A stretch of DNA of 64,000 nucleotides from Acidipropionibacterium sp. (GTDB lineage: Bacteria; Actinomycetota; Actinomycetes; Propionibacteriales; Propionibacteriaceae): NCBI GenBank assembly GCA_022647765.1, contig JALCLH010000002.1, forward strand, positions 186,001 through 250,000, in the 5' to 3' direction. The notes under the pieces are model-generated. The model was not told the origin of the DNA and did no database searches. It saw only the letters and a list, made by a program, of their open reading frames with translations. Positions 57,263 through 64,000 of the stretch are shown in pieces. How positions within the stretch are numbered: position 1 is the first letter of the stretch; each line of letters opens with the position of its first letter. The position numbers were made by a program, and so were the translations under genes.

Positions 57263-57531
57263 TTTTCATGGATCTCGCGACGTGGGCCAAGCATCTCGAT
57301 GAGTTGTCGCGTCCTCTGTGCAGCGAGGAGGAGAACTCCGGGGCACTCCACCAGATCAACCTGGGAGACTGGCAGTCCGTGGCGTTTGGCGCTGTCATGA
57401 CGCTATTGCATGCTGGTAAGTTGCCCAATGAGGATCGTCGGATTGCCATTGAGTTCGCCCGCGAGGGCATCTGGTTCGACAGGAAGTCCAACCAGGCTCT
57501 TCTCCGGCAACTCGCAGGTGTGGCCGCCTGA
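57259..57531 (+). CDS. putative immunity protein, cassette 1
   Basis: 90 residues: ATG 57259 overlaps the toxin stop; ATG 57268 is an alternative. DLATWAKHLDELSRPL, INLGDWQSVAFGAVMTLLHAGKLPNEDRRIAIEFAREGIWFDR is small, helical and acidic, as immunity proteins are. No named family recognised. Its final Ala-Ala-stop codons lie within the conserved cassette border. Confidence 0.55.
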   Translation: MIFMDLATWAKHLDELSRPLCSEEENSGALHQINLGDWQSVAFGAVMTLLHAGKLPNEDRRIAIEFAREGIWFDRKSNQALLRQLAGVAA

Positions 57532-57698
57532 CCTACTGCATCTTCTTCTGAAGCCCCGCACCAATCCGGTGCGGGGCTTCGCTATTCCCCCAAATTGACG
57601 ACATCACTCAAGGATTGCTGACTCGCGCGATCCAGCCGGCCGGAGGGGACGGCGTCTCACCAGATCAGTTATCGCCAGAGCGCCGCCCAGATCCGCCC
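57523..57698. repeat. cassette border, copy 1, ending in a degraded cobS 3' end
   Basis: From GCCGCCTGACCTACTGCATC onward this block matches 58540 onward for about 135 bases. It includes a terminator hairpin (57550-57580: GAAGCCCCGCACC-AATCC-GGTGCGGGGCTTC). Its right end TCACCAGATCAGTTATCGCC AGAGCGCCG is a degraded copy of the true cobS 3' end at 58690. The rest up to 57753 is non-coding leader for cassette 2. Confidence 0.8.
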
Positions 57699-57753
57699 CA
57701 AACTGCTAGCTGCGCATCCGCCCTGCTGGAAGGGAGTAGGAGAGAATGAGGTT

Positions 57754-57798
57754 GTGTCTCATCACGAGGAAGCCGTCGCCGACTACTGGATGAGCTGA
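57754..57798 (+). pseudogene. truncated copy of the 53-aa gene, cassette 2
   Basis: GTG frame SHHEEAVADYWMS followed by TGA; the first residues equal those of the 56649 gene, with the same GAGAATGAGGTT leader. It stops at a TGA sharing one base with the toxin 2 ATG. Probably now only a leader peptide. Confidence 0.6.
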
Positions 57799-58271
57799 TG
57801 AAGACCGAGGCCGAGAACAGCGGCGGCGGAAAGCCGCCGACTCACAGTGTCAAGCAGAACTCGGCAGACGATCCTGACTGGTCCGAAGATGACTGGCGGA
57901 AGGTCTGGGACGGGAAGATCGCGGTCAGCTCACGAGGGCGTGCGATTCTCCATGGCGGCCACCGCGCTGGCAAGGGATGGCCCGGAAAGAGCGAGTTCCC
58001 GGCGTCCTGGACCAGGTCCGATATGATTGAGGCCACCAAGCTGACATGGAGGCGCCCTGATGCGTTTCGCATGTCGGGTGACAGACGGGCGGCTCGTAGG
58101 GTCGTCAACTGCGTCATGGTCGAGGTGCAGGCGTACGGTCCTCGCTTCAGGATCTTCCGTGAATCTGTGCCGCTCTCCGGCGAAGGTGTCTTCAAGAACA
58201 CCCCGGATGGTAAAATCAGGCTCACCTTGAACAAGGGTGTCCTTGACGAGGAGGGATGGGATCGTGGCTGA
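57798..58271 (+). CDS. EndoU-like nuclease toxin, cassette 2 (divergent)
   Basis: 157 residues. RAILHGGHRAGKGWPGKSEFPASWTRSDMIEATKLTWRRPD parallels cassette 1's toxin but the second half differs (VEVQAYGPRFRIFRESVPLSGEGVFKNTPDGKIRLTLNKG). A Lys- and Asp-rich N-terminal 40 residues precede the block. It is homologous in the core and diverged outside it, as expected of toxin variants exchanged in one locus. Confidence 0.58.
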   Translation: MKTEAENSGGGKPPTHSVKQNSADDPDWSEDDWRKVWDGKIAVSSRGRAILHGGHRAGKGWPGKSEFPASWTRSDMIEATKLTWRRPDAFRMSGDRRAARRVVNCVMVEVQAYGPRFRIFRESVPLSGEGVFKNTPDGKIRLTLNKGVLDEEGWDRG

Positions 58272-58548
58272 CATGAGGGCGCTTGTTGAGCGGATGCGCC
58301 GTGATTTCCTGCCAAGACTGGCTCCCGGAGACCAGTCAATCGTCAACTCCGAGCTGGACTTCTCTGATGACATCGACATGGCGCTCGATGACATGCTCCA
58401 GTTCTCTCTGGTGAGCGGCGTGCCGATGCCGACCGATATGGTCGACGAGGCCGAGGCCGTCCTCAACTCCGGCAACTGCGACCCTGAGCTCGCCGATCGG
58501 ACGCGCGGCTGGATCAACCAGCACCGAACGCGTCTCGCCGCCGCCTGA
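58264..58548 (+). CDS. putative immunity protein, cassette 2
   Basis: 94 residues from GTG 58264 behind AGGAGGGATGG (ATG 58273 also possible), overlapping the toxin stop by eight bases. Acidic and helical (RMRRDFLPRLAPGDQSIVNSELDFSDDIDMALDDMLQFSLV), unlike cassette 1's immunity protein in sequence but identical in position and size. Ends in the same border sequence. Confidence 0.55.
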   Translation: MADMRALVERMRRDFLPRLAPGDQSIVNSELDFSDDIDMALDDMLQFSLVSGVPMPTDMVDEAEAVLNSGNCDPELADRTRGWINQHRTRLAAA

Positions 58549-58695
58549 CCTACTGCATCTTCTTCTGAAGCCCCGCACCAATCCGGTGCGGGGCTTCGTC
58601 ATTCCCCCAAATTGACGACATCACTCAAGGATCACTGACTCGCGCGATCCAGCCGGCCGGAGGGGACGGCGTCTCACCAGAACGACGTCTCACCA
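58540..58695. repeat. cassette border, copy 2, joined to intact cobS
   Basis: Matches 57523-57663, again with hairpin GAAGCCCCGCACC-AATCC-GGTGCGGGGCTTC (58567-58597), which would end both the cassette and cobS transcripts. A short extra AACGACGTCTCACCAG duplicates the stretch next to the cobS stop. Confidence 0.82.
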
Positions 58696-59583
58696 GATCA
58701 GTGCCGCACCGATCGCCAGGGCGCCCCACAGCACGCACTGGGTGGTCTCGTTGAGGGAGCCGAAGCAGTCCCCGGTCACCCCGCCCAGACGCCGGACCAG
58801 ATGACGGGTCCAGGCCTGCGCCCAGCCCAGCGCGACCGCCGCGCAGACCACCACCAGAACGGCCCCGGTCCAGCCCCGGGCGAGCCATCCCAACCCGGCC
58901 CAGACCAGGCCCAGGCAGACCATGTTGAGCGCGGCGGCGCCGGGCCGCGTCACCCCCGCGACCAGCGACCCGAAGCCGCCCGGACGCGCACAGGGCACGC
59001 TCGGCAGGGTCGCCAGCAGGATGGACGCCCGCCCGACCGACGGGCCGATCAGGACCAGCAGCGCGACCCGCCACCAGGAGCCGGCGCCGAGTGCGGCCGA
59101 GGTCGCGGCGAGGCTGGTCAACGACCCGACGTCGATGAGCAGCACCATCAGCAAGCTGATGACCCCCATCGGCCCGATGTCGGACTGCTTCATGATCTCC
59201 AGGGCGCGTTCGGCGGGAGCCCGTGAGCCGAGTCCGTCGGCGGTGTCGGCGACGCCGTCCAGATGAAATCCGCCGGTGGCGGCGGCCAGCCAGGCCAGCG
59301 CCAGGATCCCGGCCAGCCAGGAGCCGGCCCCGGCCGCCAGGACGCCTCCCGCGACCAGTCCGGCCACCACGCCGAGGAGCATCCCCATCCAGGGGAAGGC
59401 GCGGATCGCCCGGGTGGTGATCCTCCGATCGACGGCCGGCAGCACCGGCGCCGGAATGATCGAGAACAGGGCGAAGGCCGAGACGATGCCCAGCAGGGGT
59501 CCTGGGATCCGGGCCGGGGTGGGGGTGGGGTCTGGGGACGGAGCGGAAGTGGAAGGCTCTTCGGGAGCAGGTGACTGACTCAC
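58690..59583 (-). CDS. cobS: adenosylcobinamide-GDP ribazoletransferase
   Basis: 297 residues. GFHLDGVADTADGLGS, RALEIMKQSDIGPMGVISLLMVLLIDV and GGVTGDCFGSLNETTQ are the CobS/CobV signature. A membrane enzyme joining alpha-ribazole to AdoCbi-GDP, the last assembly step of cobalamin. GTG 59583 overlaps the cobU stop by four bases. A Pro/Ser-rich 25-residue N-terminal extension precedes the first span. Confidence 0.93.
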   Translation of the reverse strand: MSQSPAPEEPSTSAPSPDPTPTPARIPGPLLGIVSAFALFSIIPAPVLPAVDRRITTRAIRAFPWMGMLLGVVAGLVAGGVLAAGAGSWLAGILALAWLAAATGGFHLDGVADTADGLGSRAPAERALEIMKQSDIGPMGVISLLMVLLIDVGSLTSLAATSAALGAGSWWRVALLVLIGPSVGRASILLATLPSVPCARPGGFGSLVAGVTRPGAAALNMVCLGLVWAGLGWLARGWTGAVLVVVCAAVALGWAQAWTRHLVRRLGGVTGDCFGSLNETTQCVLWGALAIGAALIW

Positions 59584-60149
59584 TTCCACCTCTTCGGTAT
59601 CCCGGCGACGCACAGCCACACCTCGTCGCAGGTGCCGGCGACGGCGGCGTTGAGTCGCCCCAGCTCGTCGCGGAAGAGCCTGCCGGCCGGCGTCTCGGGG
59701 ACGACCCCCATACCGACCTCGTTGGAGACCATGACCAGCTCGCGGCGGGTGTGATGGACGGCGTCCACCAGCGTGTCGACCCGGCCGCGCAGCTTCTCCT
59801 GCCAGCCGTCCTCGCCGGTCCACGCGCCGACCTCGTCGAGCACCCGGGTGATCCACACCCCGAGGCAGTCGACCAGCACCGGGGAGTCGTCGCGGCGCCA
59901 CAGCACCCCGGCGATGTCGAGGGTCTCCACCGTCGTCCAGGACGCCGGACGGCGCTCCCGGTGGATGCGGATACGCTCCTCCCACTCGGCGTCGTCGGGA
60001 TTGCGGGCCGAGGTGGCAACGTAGGTGACCTCGGGGAACCGGGCCATCCGCCCCTCGGCCCAGCTCGACTTGCCCGACCGCGCGCCGCCCAGCACCAGGG
60101 CGCGCACCGGCGGAGCGTCGACCGGGGTCGGAACGTGGATCGCGCTCAT
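59580..60149 (-). CDS. cobU: adenosylcobinamide kinase / guanylyltransferase
   Basis: 189 residues. P-loop GGARSGKSSWAE, TSARNPDDAEWEERIRIHRERRP (guanylylated His region) and VSNEVGMGVVPETPAGRLFRDELGRLN match CobU/CobP. It activates cobinamide for CobS. Overlaps cobT by ATGA. Confidence 0.93.
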   Translation of the reverse strand: MSAIHVPTPVDAPPVRALVLGGARSGKSSWAEGRMARFPEVTYVATSARNPDDAEWEERIRIHRERRPASWTTVETLDIAGVLWRRDDSPVLVDCLGVWITRVLDEVGAWTGEDGWQEKLRGRVDTLVDAVHHTRRELVMVSNEVGMGVVPETPAGRLFRDELGRLNAAVAGTCDEVWLCVAGIPKRWK

Positions 60150-61329
60150 GCCCGGGCCCCGCCCTCCACCGCGTCATCCCCAACGGCGTCATCCCCAACG
60201 GCAAGGGGAGACGCCGGGAGATCGGTCTCCCCGGTCACCTTGATGTCGGTGACCTCGGCGTCCTCGAAGGTGGCCATCTCGTTGAGGATGTGGGCCGCCG
60301 CCTGGACGATCGGCAGGGCCAGGACGGCCCCGGACCCCTCGCCGAGCCGCAGCCCCAGGTCGAGCAGGGCCGGCAGCCCGAGCGATCCCAGGGCTGCCGT
60401 GATGCCTGGTTCGGCTCCGGCGTGCCCGGGCACCAGGAAGTCCGCCGCGGCCGGGACGATGGCGGTGGCCAGCAGGGCCGAGGAGCAGGCGATGACGCCG
60501 TCCAGCACGACCGGCACCCGGTGGGCGGCGGCCCCCAGGATGAGCCCGGCCATCGCGCCGTGCTCGAATCCGCCGACCTTGGCCAGCGCCTCGACGGGAT
60601 GCTCGGCGTCCGGCCGATTGACCGTCAGGGCGCGGTCGATGACCGCGATCTTGTGCTGGTGGCGGGCGTCGTCGGAGCCGGCCCCGTGCCCCGTCACGGC
60701 CGCCGCCGGCTGACCGGTGAAGACGCTGATGAGGGCCGAGGCGGGGGTGGTGTTGGCGATACCCATCTCGCCGGTGACCAGGATGTCGGCACCGGCGGCG
60801 ACCGCCTCGTCGGCGGTGGAGATGCCGATCTCCAGGGACTCGACCGCCTCGTCGAGACTCATCGCCGGGCCCCGGGAGATGTCGTCGGTGCTGTGCCGGA
60901 TGCACCTGTCGCGCAGGCCCGGGGTGGCCGGAAGATCGACCGCGACGCCGACATTCGTCACCCACACCTCGGCCCCCATCTGGCGGGCCAGGACGGTGAC
61001 GCCGGCCCCGCCGGCGGCCATATTGAGGGCCATCTGGGCGGTGATCTCCTGCGGATCGGGGGAGACTCCCTGGGCCCAGACGCCGTGGTCGCCGGCGAAC
61101 AGGCCGACCACCGGATGCGAGGGGACCGGGTCGGCACCTGGCCGCTGATCCCGGCCAGCCTGATCGACAGATCCTCCAGCTGGCCGAGCGAACCCTCGGG
61201 CTTGGTGAGGATCTGCTGGCGGGCGCGGGCGGCCGCGAGGGCCTCGGGGTCGGCGGGACGGATGGCGGCCGCGGTGCGGGCGAGCAGCGCCTGCGACGGC
61301 AGCGAATCGGGGAGCCGGTTGTCGGCCAT
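60146..61329 (-). pseudogene. cobT: nicotinate-nucleotide-DMB phosphoribosyltransferase, one frameshift
   Basis: About 394 residues. [21 protein letters not shown] is followed, out of frame, by [29 protein letters not shown], the CobT dimethylbenzimidazole-pocket motif. Then GEMGIANTTPASAL and GGFEHGAMAGLILGAA. One base is missing near 61135. CobT makes alpha-ribazole phosphate. It is preceded by a cobalamin riboswitch. Confidence 0.88.
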
Positions 61330-61429
61330 GCTGTGGTTCTCCTGGTTCTGGACGCATGGCCGGGCCCGGAAATCCTGTGTCCTCGCAGTGCTCCCGGCCC
61401 ACCTCGGCCTGCGCCCGAGGGGTCTGGCG

Positions 61430-61575
61430 GGTCGCTGCTGCGGCCCGCGATCCATCGGTGTGACCTGGCTCGCGTCTTCTACTCTCCGGGCGAAGCCGGA
61501 TCGCATGGCGCTCACAGTGGCGGGACCGCCCCGGAATCGCACCGGAGTTCCACCTGGGACCGGGGTCGATTCTCC
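61430..61575 (-). promoter_or_regulatory. cobalamin riboswitch upstream of cobT
   Basis: On the minus strand GGAACTCCGGTGCGATTCCG then GGGCGGTCCCGCCACTGTGA and GAGCCAGGTCACACC match the conserved cobalamin aptamer core (GGGAA...CCGGTG...CCCGCNACTGT...GAAGCCAGG). A stable stem nearer cobT could act as expression platform. Confidence 0.8.
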
Positions 61576-61605
61576 CACACTCCTGGAAGCTGCTTGGATG
61601 ACGCC

Positions 61606-62342
61606 ATGGACGTTCTCATCCTCGGCGGCACCCGGCACGCCCGGGCGCTGGCCCAGCGGATGGTCGACGACGGGGTCGACGCGGTCACCTCACTGGCCGG
61701 AGTGACCTCCTCGCGGCGCCCGCTGCCGGGAGCGACGCGGGTGGGGGGATTCGGCGGCGTCGACGGCCTTGTCGATTTCTTGCGCGAGAACCAGGTGAAG
61801 GCGCTGGTGAATGCCACCCATCCGTTCGCCGGGTCGATGACCACCCATGCGGCCTCGGCCGCCGCCCATCTGGGGCTGCCGCTGTTGCGACTGCAGGCCC
61901 CGAGCTGGCGGACCCTGCCGGAGTCCGGGGAGTGGACCTGGGTGGCCGATCACGACGAGGCCGCCCGAGCGGCCGCCGCTGTGCCGGGCACCGTGCTGCT
62001 GACCGTGGGGCGCCAGCCGGTCCCCCACTATCTGCCTCCGCTGGCCGACCGGACCGTCATCGCCCGCTGCATCGATGCCCCCGATGGTCCGCTGCCACCT
62101 CGCTGGACGGTGCTGCGGGACAAGGGGCCGTTCACCCTGGAGTCCGAGAAACCCTTCTGACTAGGGTCGATGTGATGGTGTCGAAGGACTCCGGGGGTTC
62201 TGGGCCGGATCCGAAACTGGTCGCCGCCCGCGAGTCGGGGGTCGCGGTGGTGATGATCTCCCGGCCTTCCGCGCCCGCCTACGGCGAGGAGGTGGCCACC
62301 CCGGAACAGGCCGCGGAGTGGGTTCGCGCCCGGCTCGGCTGA
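61606..62342 (+). pseudogene. cobK: precorrin-6A reductase, one frameshift
   Basis: About 245 residues. [54 protein letters not shown] and RDKGPFTLESE, then out of frame TLLTRVDVMVSKDSGGSG and KLVAARESGVAVVMISRP. All are CobK/CbiJ blocks. One base is missing near 62148. It reduces precorrin-6A with NADPH. Divergent from cobT. Confidence 0.86.
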
Positions 62343-62345
62343 GGT

Positions 62346-62426
62346 TCCACGGATTTCTTACAAGACGAGAGCCGATTTGCGGATCAGCCCGCCGAAACCT
62401 CGGTCATCTCGTAAGAAGTCCGTGGA
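62346..62426. repeat. inverted-repeat family D, copy 2
   Basis: TCCACGGATTTCTTAC faces GTAAGAAGTCCGTGGA (one mismatch) with CTCGT/ACGAG extensions, immediately after cobK. Possible terminator for cobK and a relative of the 54182 element. Confidence 0.8.
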
Positions 62427-62452
62427 TCTGCTCGGGAGACGAGGCCGAGACG

Positions 62453-62504
62453 GCCGCACTCGACCGAATCTCAGTGGTCCGAGGGGTGCCTCACCGCCGC
62501 GTCG
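62453..62504. repeat. 52-base direct repeat, displaced copy of the cobA 3' end
   Basis: Identical to 63391-63442, which includes the last 31 coding bases of cobA. It lies beyond the Phd/PIN module, so the two copies flank a 938-base repeat-to-repeat unit. The rest of 62505-62610 holds nothing else recognisable. Confidence 0.9.
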
Positions 62505-62610
62505 AAAACCGCAGCGAACCTCCAGCAGCCAAACGCTGGCGGGCTTTGTCGTAGTCAACCCCGCGCTTGACCCGACCAGAAACTCTCGCCGCACACGAAC
62601 CAACGTGCTA

Positions 62611-62622
62611 GTGTGTACACAC
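62611..62622. promoter_or_regulatory. palindromic operator of the Phd/PIN module
   Basis: GTGTGTACACAC, a perfect 12-base palindrome 24 bases upstream of the antitoxin ATG, next to CCGTTACAC. Probable autoregulatory site. Confidence 0.55.
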
Positions 62623-62646
62623 CGTTACACAAGAGGGGAGCTACTC

Positions 62647-62916
62647 ATGAGCACAACCGTTGGTGTTCGAGAGTTCCGTCAGGGCCTCGCAGAGTACATC
62701 GACCAGAGCGAGCCTGTCACCATCACGCGGCACGGGCAGACGGTCGGCCTGTTCATCCCGGTGCATCGGGATCGCAAGGCTGACATCGCGGCCTACGCCG
62801 AGGCTGCGCGGAAGGCGAACGCGCTGCTCGAAGAGTGGGGCACGACCGAGGATGAAGTGGTTGCCGAGTTCGAGGTGCTGCGGAAAGCCGAGCATCAGGC
62901 CGAACAGGACACATGA
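62647..62916 (+). CDS. Phd/YefM-type antitoxin
   Basis: 89 residues: VGVREFRQGLAEYIDQSEPVTITRHGQTVGLFIPVHR is the Phd N-terminal DNA-binding fold and AEAARKANALLEEWGTTEDEVVAEFEVLRK the toxin-wrapping tail. GGGGAG precedes ATG 62647. It overlaps the toxin by ATGA. Its base composition is less GC-rich than cobA or cobK. Confidence 0.87.
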   Translation: MSTTVGVREFRQGLAEYIDQSEPVTITRHGQTVGLFIPVHRDRKADIAAYAEAARKANALLEEWGTTEDEVVAEFEVLRKAEHQAEQDT

Positions 62917-63338
62917 CCTCGCGGCGCATCGTCCTCGATGCGAACATCCTCATCCGAGCTGTGCTCGGAAAACGTGTGCGTGAGCCCATCGAGCAGTACG
63001 GCTATGAGGTCGCGTTCTTCGTGCCTGAACTCGCGTTCGAGGAAGCGGAACGCCACCTCCCGGTAATCGCCACCAAGAGAGGCCACGACCCGAACACACT
63101 CCTCGAATCGCTCGACAGCTTGCGCCCCCTTGTGGCGACGGTGGCCGAGGAAGCGATCACTCCTCTTCGAAGTGCGGCGCTTGCGCGCATCGGCTCTCGC
63201 GATCCAATGGATTGGCCGGTTGTCGCTGCCTCGCTCGCGCTCAGTTGTCCGGTCTGGACCGAGGATCACGACTTCTTCGGCGCCGGGGTTGCCACCTGGA
63301 CAAGCGCAAACGTAGAAATCTATCTCTGCGGAGAGTGA
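62913..63338 (+). CDS. PIN-domain (VapC-like) ribonuclease toxin
   Basis: 141 residues. Active-site acidics in IVLDANILIRAVLG (Asp9), EEAERHL, DPMDWPVVAASLALSCPVWTEDHDFF. PIN toxins cleave tRNA or rRNA. The TA pair is bounded by 52-base direct repeats. Confidence 0.85.
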   Translation: MTSRRIVLDANILIRAVLGKRVREPIEQYGYEVAFFVPELAFEEAERHLPVIATKRGHDPNTLLESLDSLRPLVATVAEEAITPLRSAALARIGSRDPMDWPVVAASLALSCPVWTEDHDFFGAGVATWTSANVEIYLCGE

Positions 63339-63390
63339 AGAGACAGCGCGCTGCGCGAGTGCCCGCGCTTACCGAGAGTCCCTTGCGACA

Positions 63391-63442
63391 GCCGCACTCG
63401 ACCGAATCTCAGTGGTCCGAGGGGTGCCTCACCGCCGCGTCG
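63391..63442. repeat. 52-base direct repeat within the intact cobA 3' end
   Basis: GCCGCACTCGACCGAATCTC through ACCGCCGCGTCG. Identical to 62453-62504. Contains the cobA stop (63409-63411). Together with its twin it brackets the Phd/PIN module like attachment-site copies. Confidence 0.9.
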
Positions 63443-64000
63443 GTGTGATCCAGATCGAGCCCGGCGACATCTCCGACCACCACGATGGCGGGCGGGCGGA
63501 CCTCTGCCGCGGCCATCTCGTCGGCCACCGAGGCCAAGGTCGTGGACATCACCGACTGGCCGGGCAACGACGCCCTGCGCACCACCGCGACCGGGGTTCC
63601 GGCGTCCAGACCGCCGCCGATGAGATCTTCGGCGATCTGGCGGATGTGCGTCACGCCCATCAGGATCACCAGAGTGGTGCCGCACTTGGCGAGCTGGCTC
63701 CAGTCGAGCACCGAGCGGGAGTCGCCGGGAGCGACGTGGCCGGAGACCACGGTGAATCCCTGCACCATGTGGCGGTGGGTGAGCGGGATTCCGGCCAGCT
63801 CCGGACCGGCGACCGACGACGTCACCCCCGGAATCACCCGGACCGGCACTCCGGCCGCCGCGCAGGCCTGCCATTCCTCGCCGCCGCGCCCGAAGACGAA
63901 GGAGTCGCCGCCCTTGAGCCGGACCACCCGCCGCCCGGCGCGAGCATGCTCGACCAGCAGCTGGTTGATCCGCTCCTGCGGCACGAAGGGACCCTGGGGC
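63409..64000 (-). CDS. cobA: uroporphyrinogen-III C-methyltransferase, 5' end beyond window
   Basis: The visible ~196 residues hold the SUMT motifs RLKGGDSFVFGRGGEEW, VRVIPGVTSSVAGPELAGIPLTHR, TLVILMGV and PPAIVVVGDV. It methylates uroporphyrinogen III at C2 and C7 to precorrin-2. The frame stays open to base 64000. The last codons coincide with the 52-base direct repeat, so its present 3' end may have been restored by the insertion. Confidence 0.92.
   Translation of the reverse strand, partial: PQGPFVPQERINQLLVEHARAGRRVVRLKGGDSFVFGRGGEEWQACAAAGVPVRVIPGVTSSVAGPELAGIPLTHRHMVQGFTVVSGHVAPGDSRSVLDWSQLAKCGTTLVILMGVTHIRQIAEDLIGGGLDAGTPVAVVRRASLPGQSVMSTTLASVADEMAAAEVRPPAIVVVGDVAGLDLDHTDAAVRHPSDH

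Overview
The window is GC-rich DNA from an actinobacterium, most likely a Propionibacteriaceae member such as Acidipropionibacterium. This is an inference from cobalamin synthesis genes with a cobalamin riboswitch, a lone groEL with CIRCE operators, a class I fructose-bisphosphate aldolase, an actinobacterial-type tad pilus operon, and many GTG starts with 4-base ATGA/GTGA overlaps.

Layout. 0-2 kb: end of an IclR regulator and a sarcosine/N-methyltryptophan oxidase-like flavoenzyme. 2-7.3 kb: an accessory stretch with a frameshifted PaiB-like gene, a DUF4143 ATPase behind three phased repeats, an orphan AbiEi-like regulator, a ParE-type module and a ribbon-helix-helix/toxin-like module, interleaved with short palindromic repeats. 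7.3-14.2 kb: fhs (frameshifted), DUF998/MarR genes, and a divergent ABC transporter plus two-component system. 14.2-19.8 kb: HepT/MntA, an excisionase-like protein, aldolase with a Fur/Zur-like box, an MFS transporter, panE, and remnants of an EndoU/MafI-like toxin-immunity module. 19.8-30 kb: a tad/Flp pilus operon (cpaB-tadZ-tadA-tadB-tadC-flp-two TadE-like-LysM/BTAD protein) preceded by a palindrome and DnaA-box-like sites. 30-46.3 kb: a lipoprotein, ClC channel, fumC, thiC with TPP riboswitch, SUFU protein, pepC, a membrane protein between two copies of a composite repeat, pyrB, groEL, and a TPR/AAA-ATPase pair. 46.5-55.4 kb: DUF3263, manA, an Abi-family gene, a hydrolase, a sigma/anti-sigma/ABC operon, luxS and hicAB. 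55.6-64 kb: tRNA-Thr, a BtuF-like protein, two tandem toxin-immunity cassettes, cobS-cobU-cobT with riboswitch, cobK, a Phd/PIN module and cobA.

Two themes stand out. First, accessory inserts sit at 3' ends of genes, and the 3' end is duplicated on the far side of the insert (paiB-like, cobS, cobA). The cobS locus carries two EndoU-like cassettes with conserved borders and divergent cores. Second, at least 16 single-base indels break otherwise well-conserved genes, including core genes (fhs, tadA, cobT, cobK, a sigma factor). Because they are so many and hit conserved genes, sequencing or assembly error must be excluded before calling them real pseudogenes.
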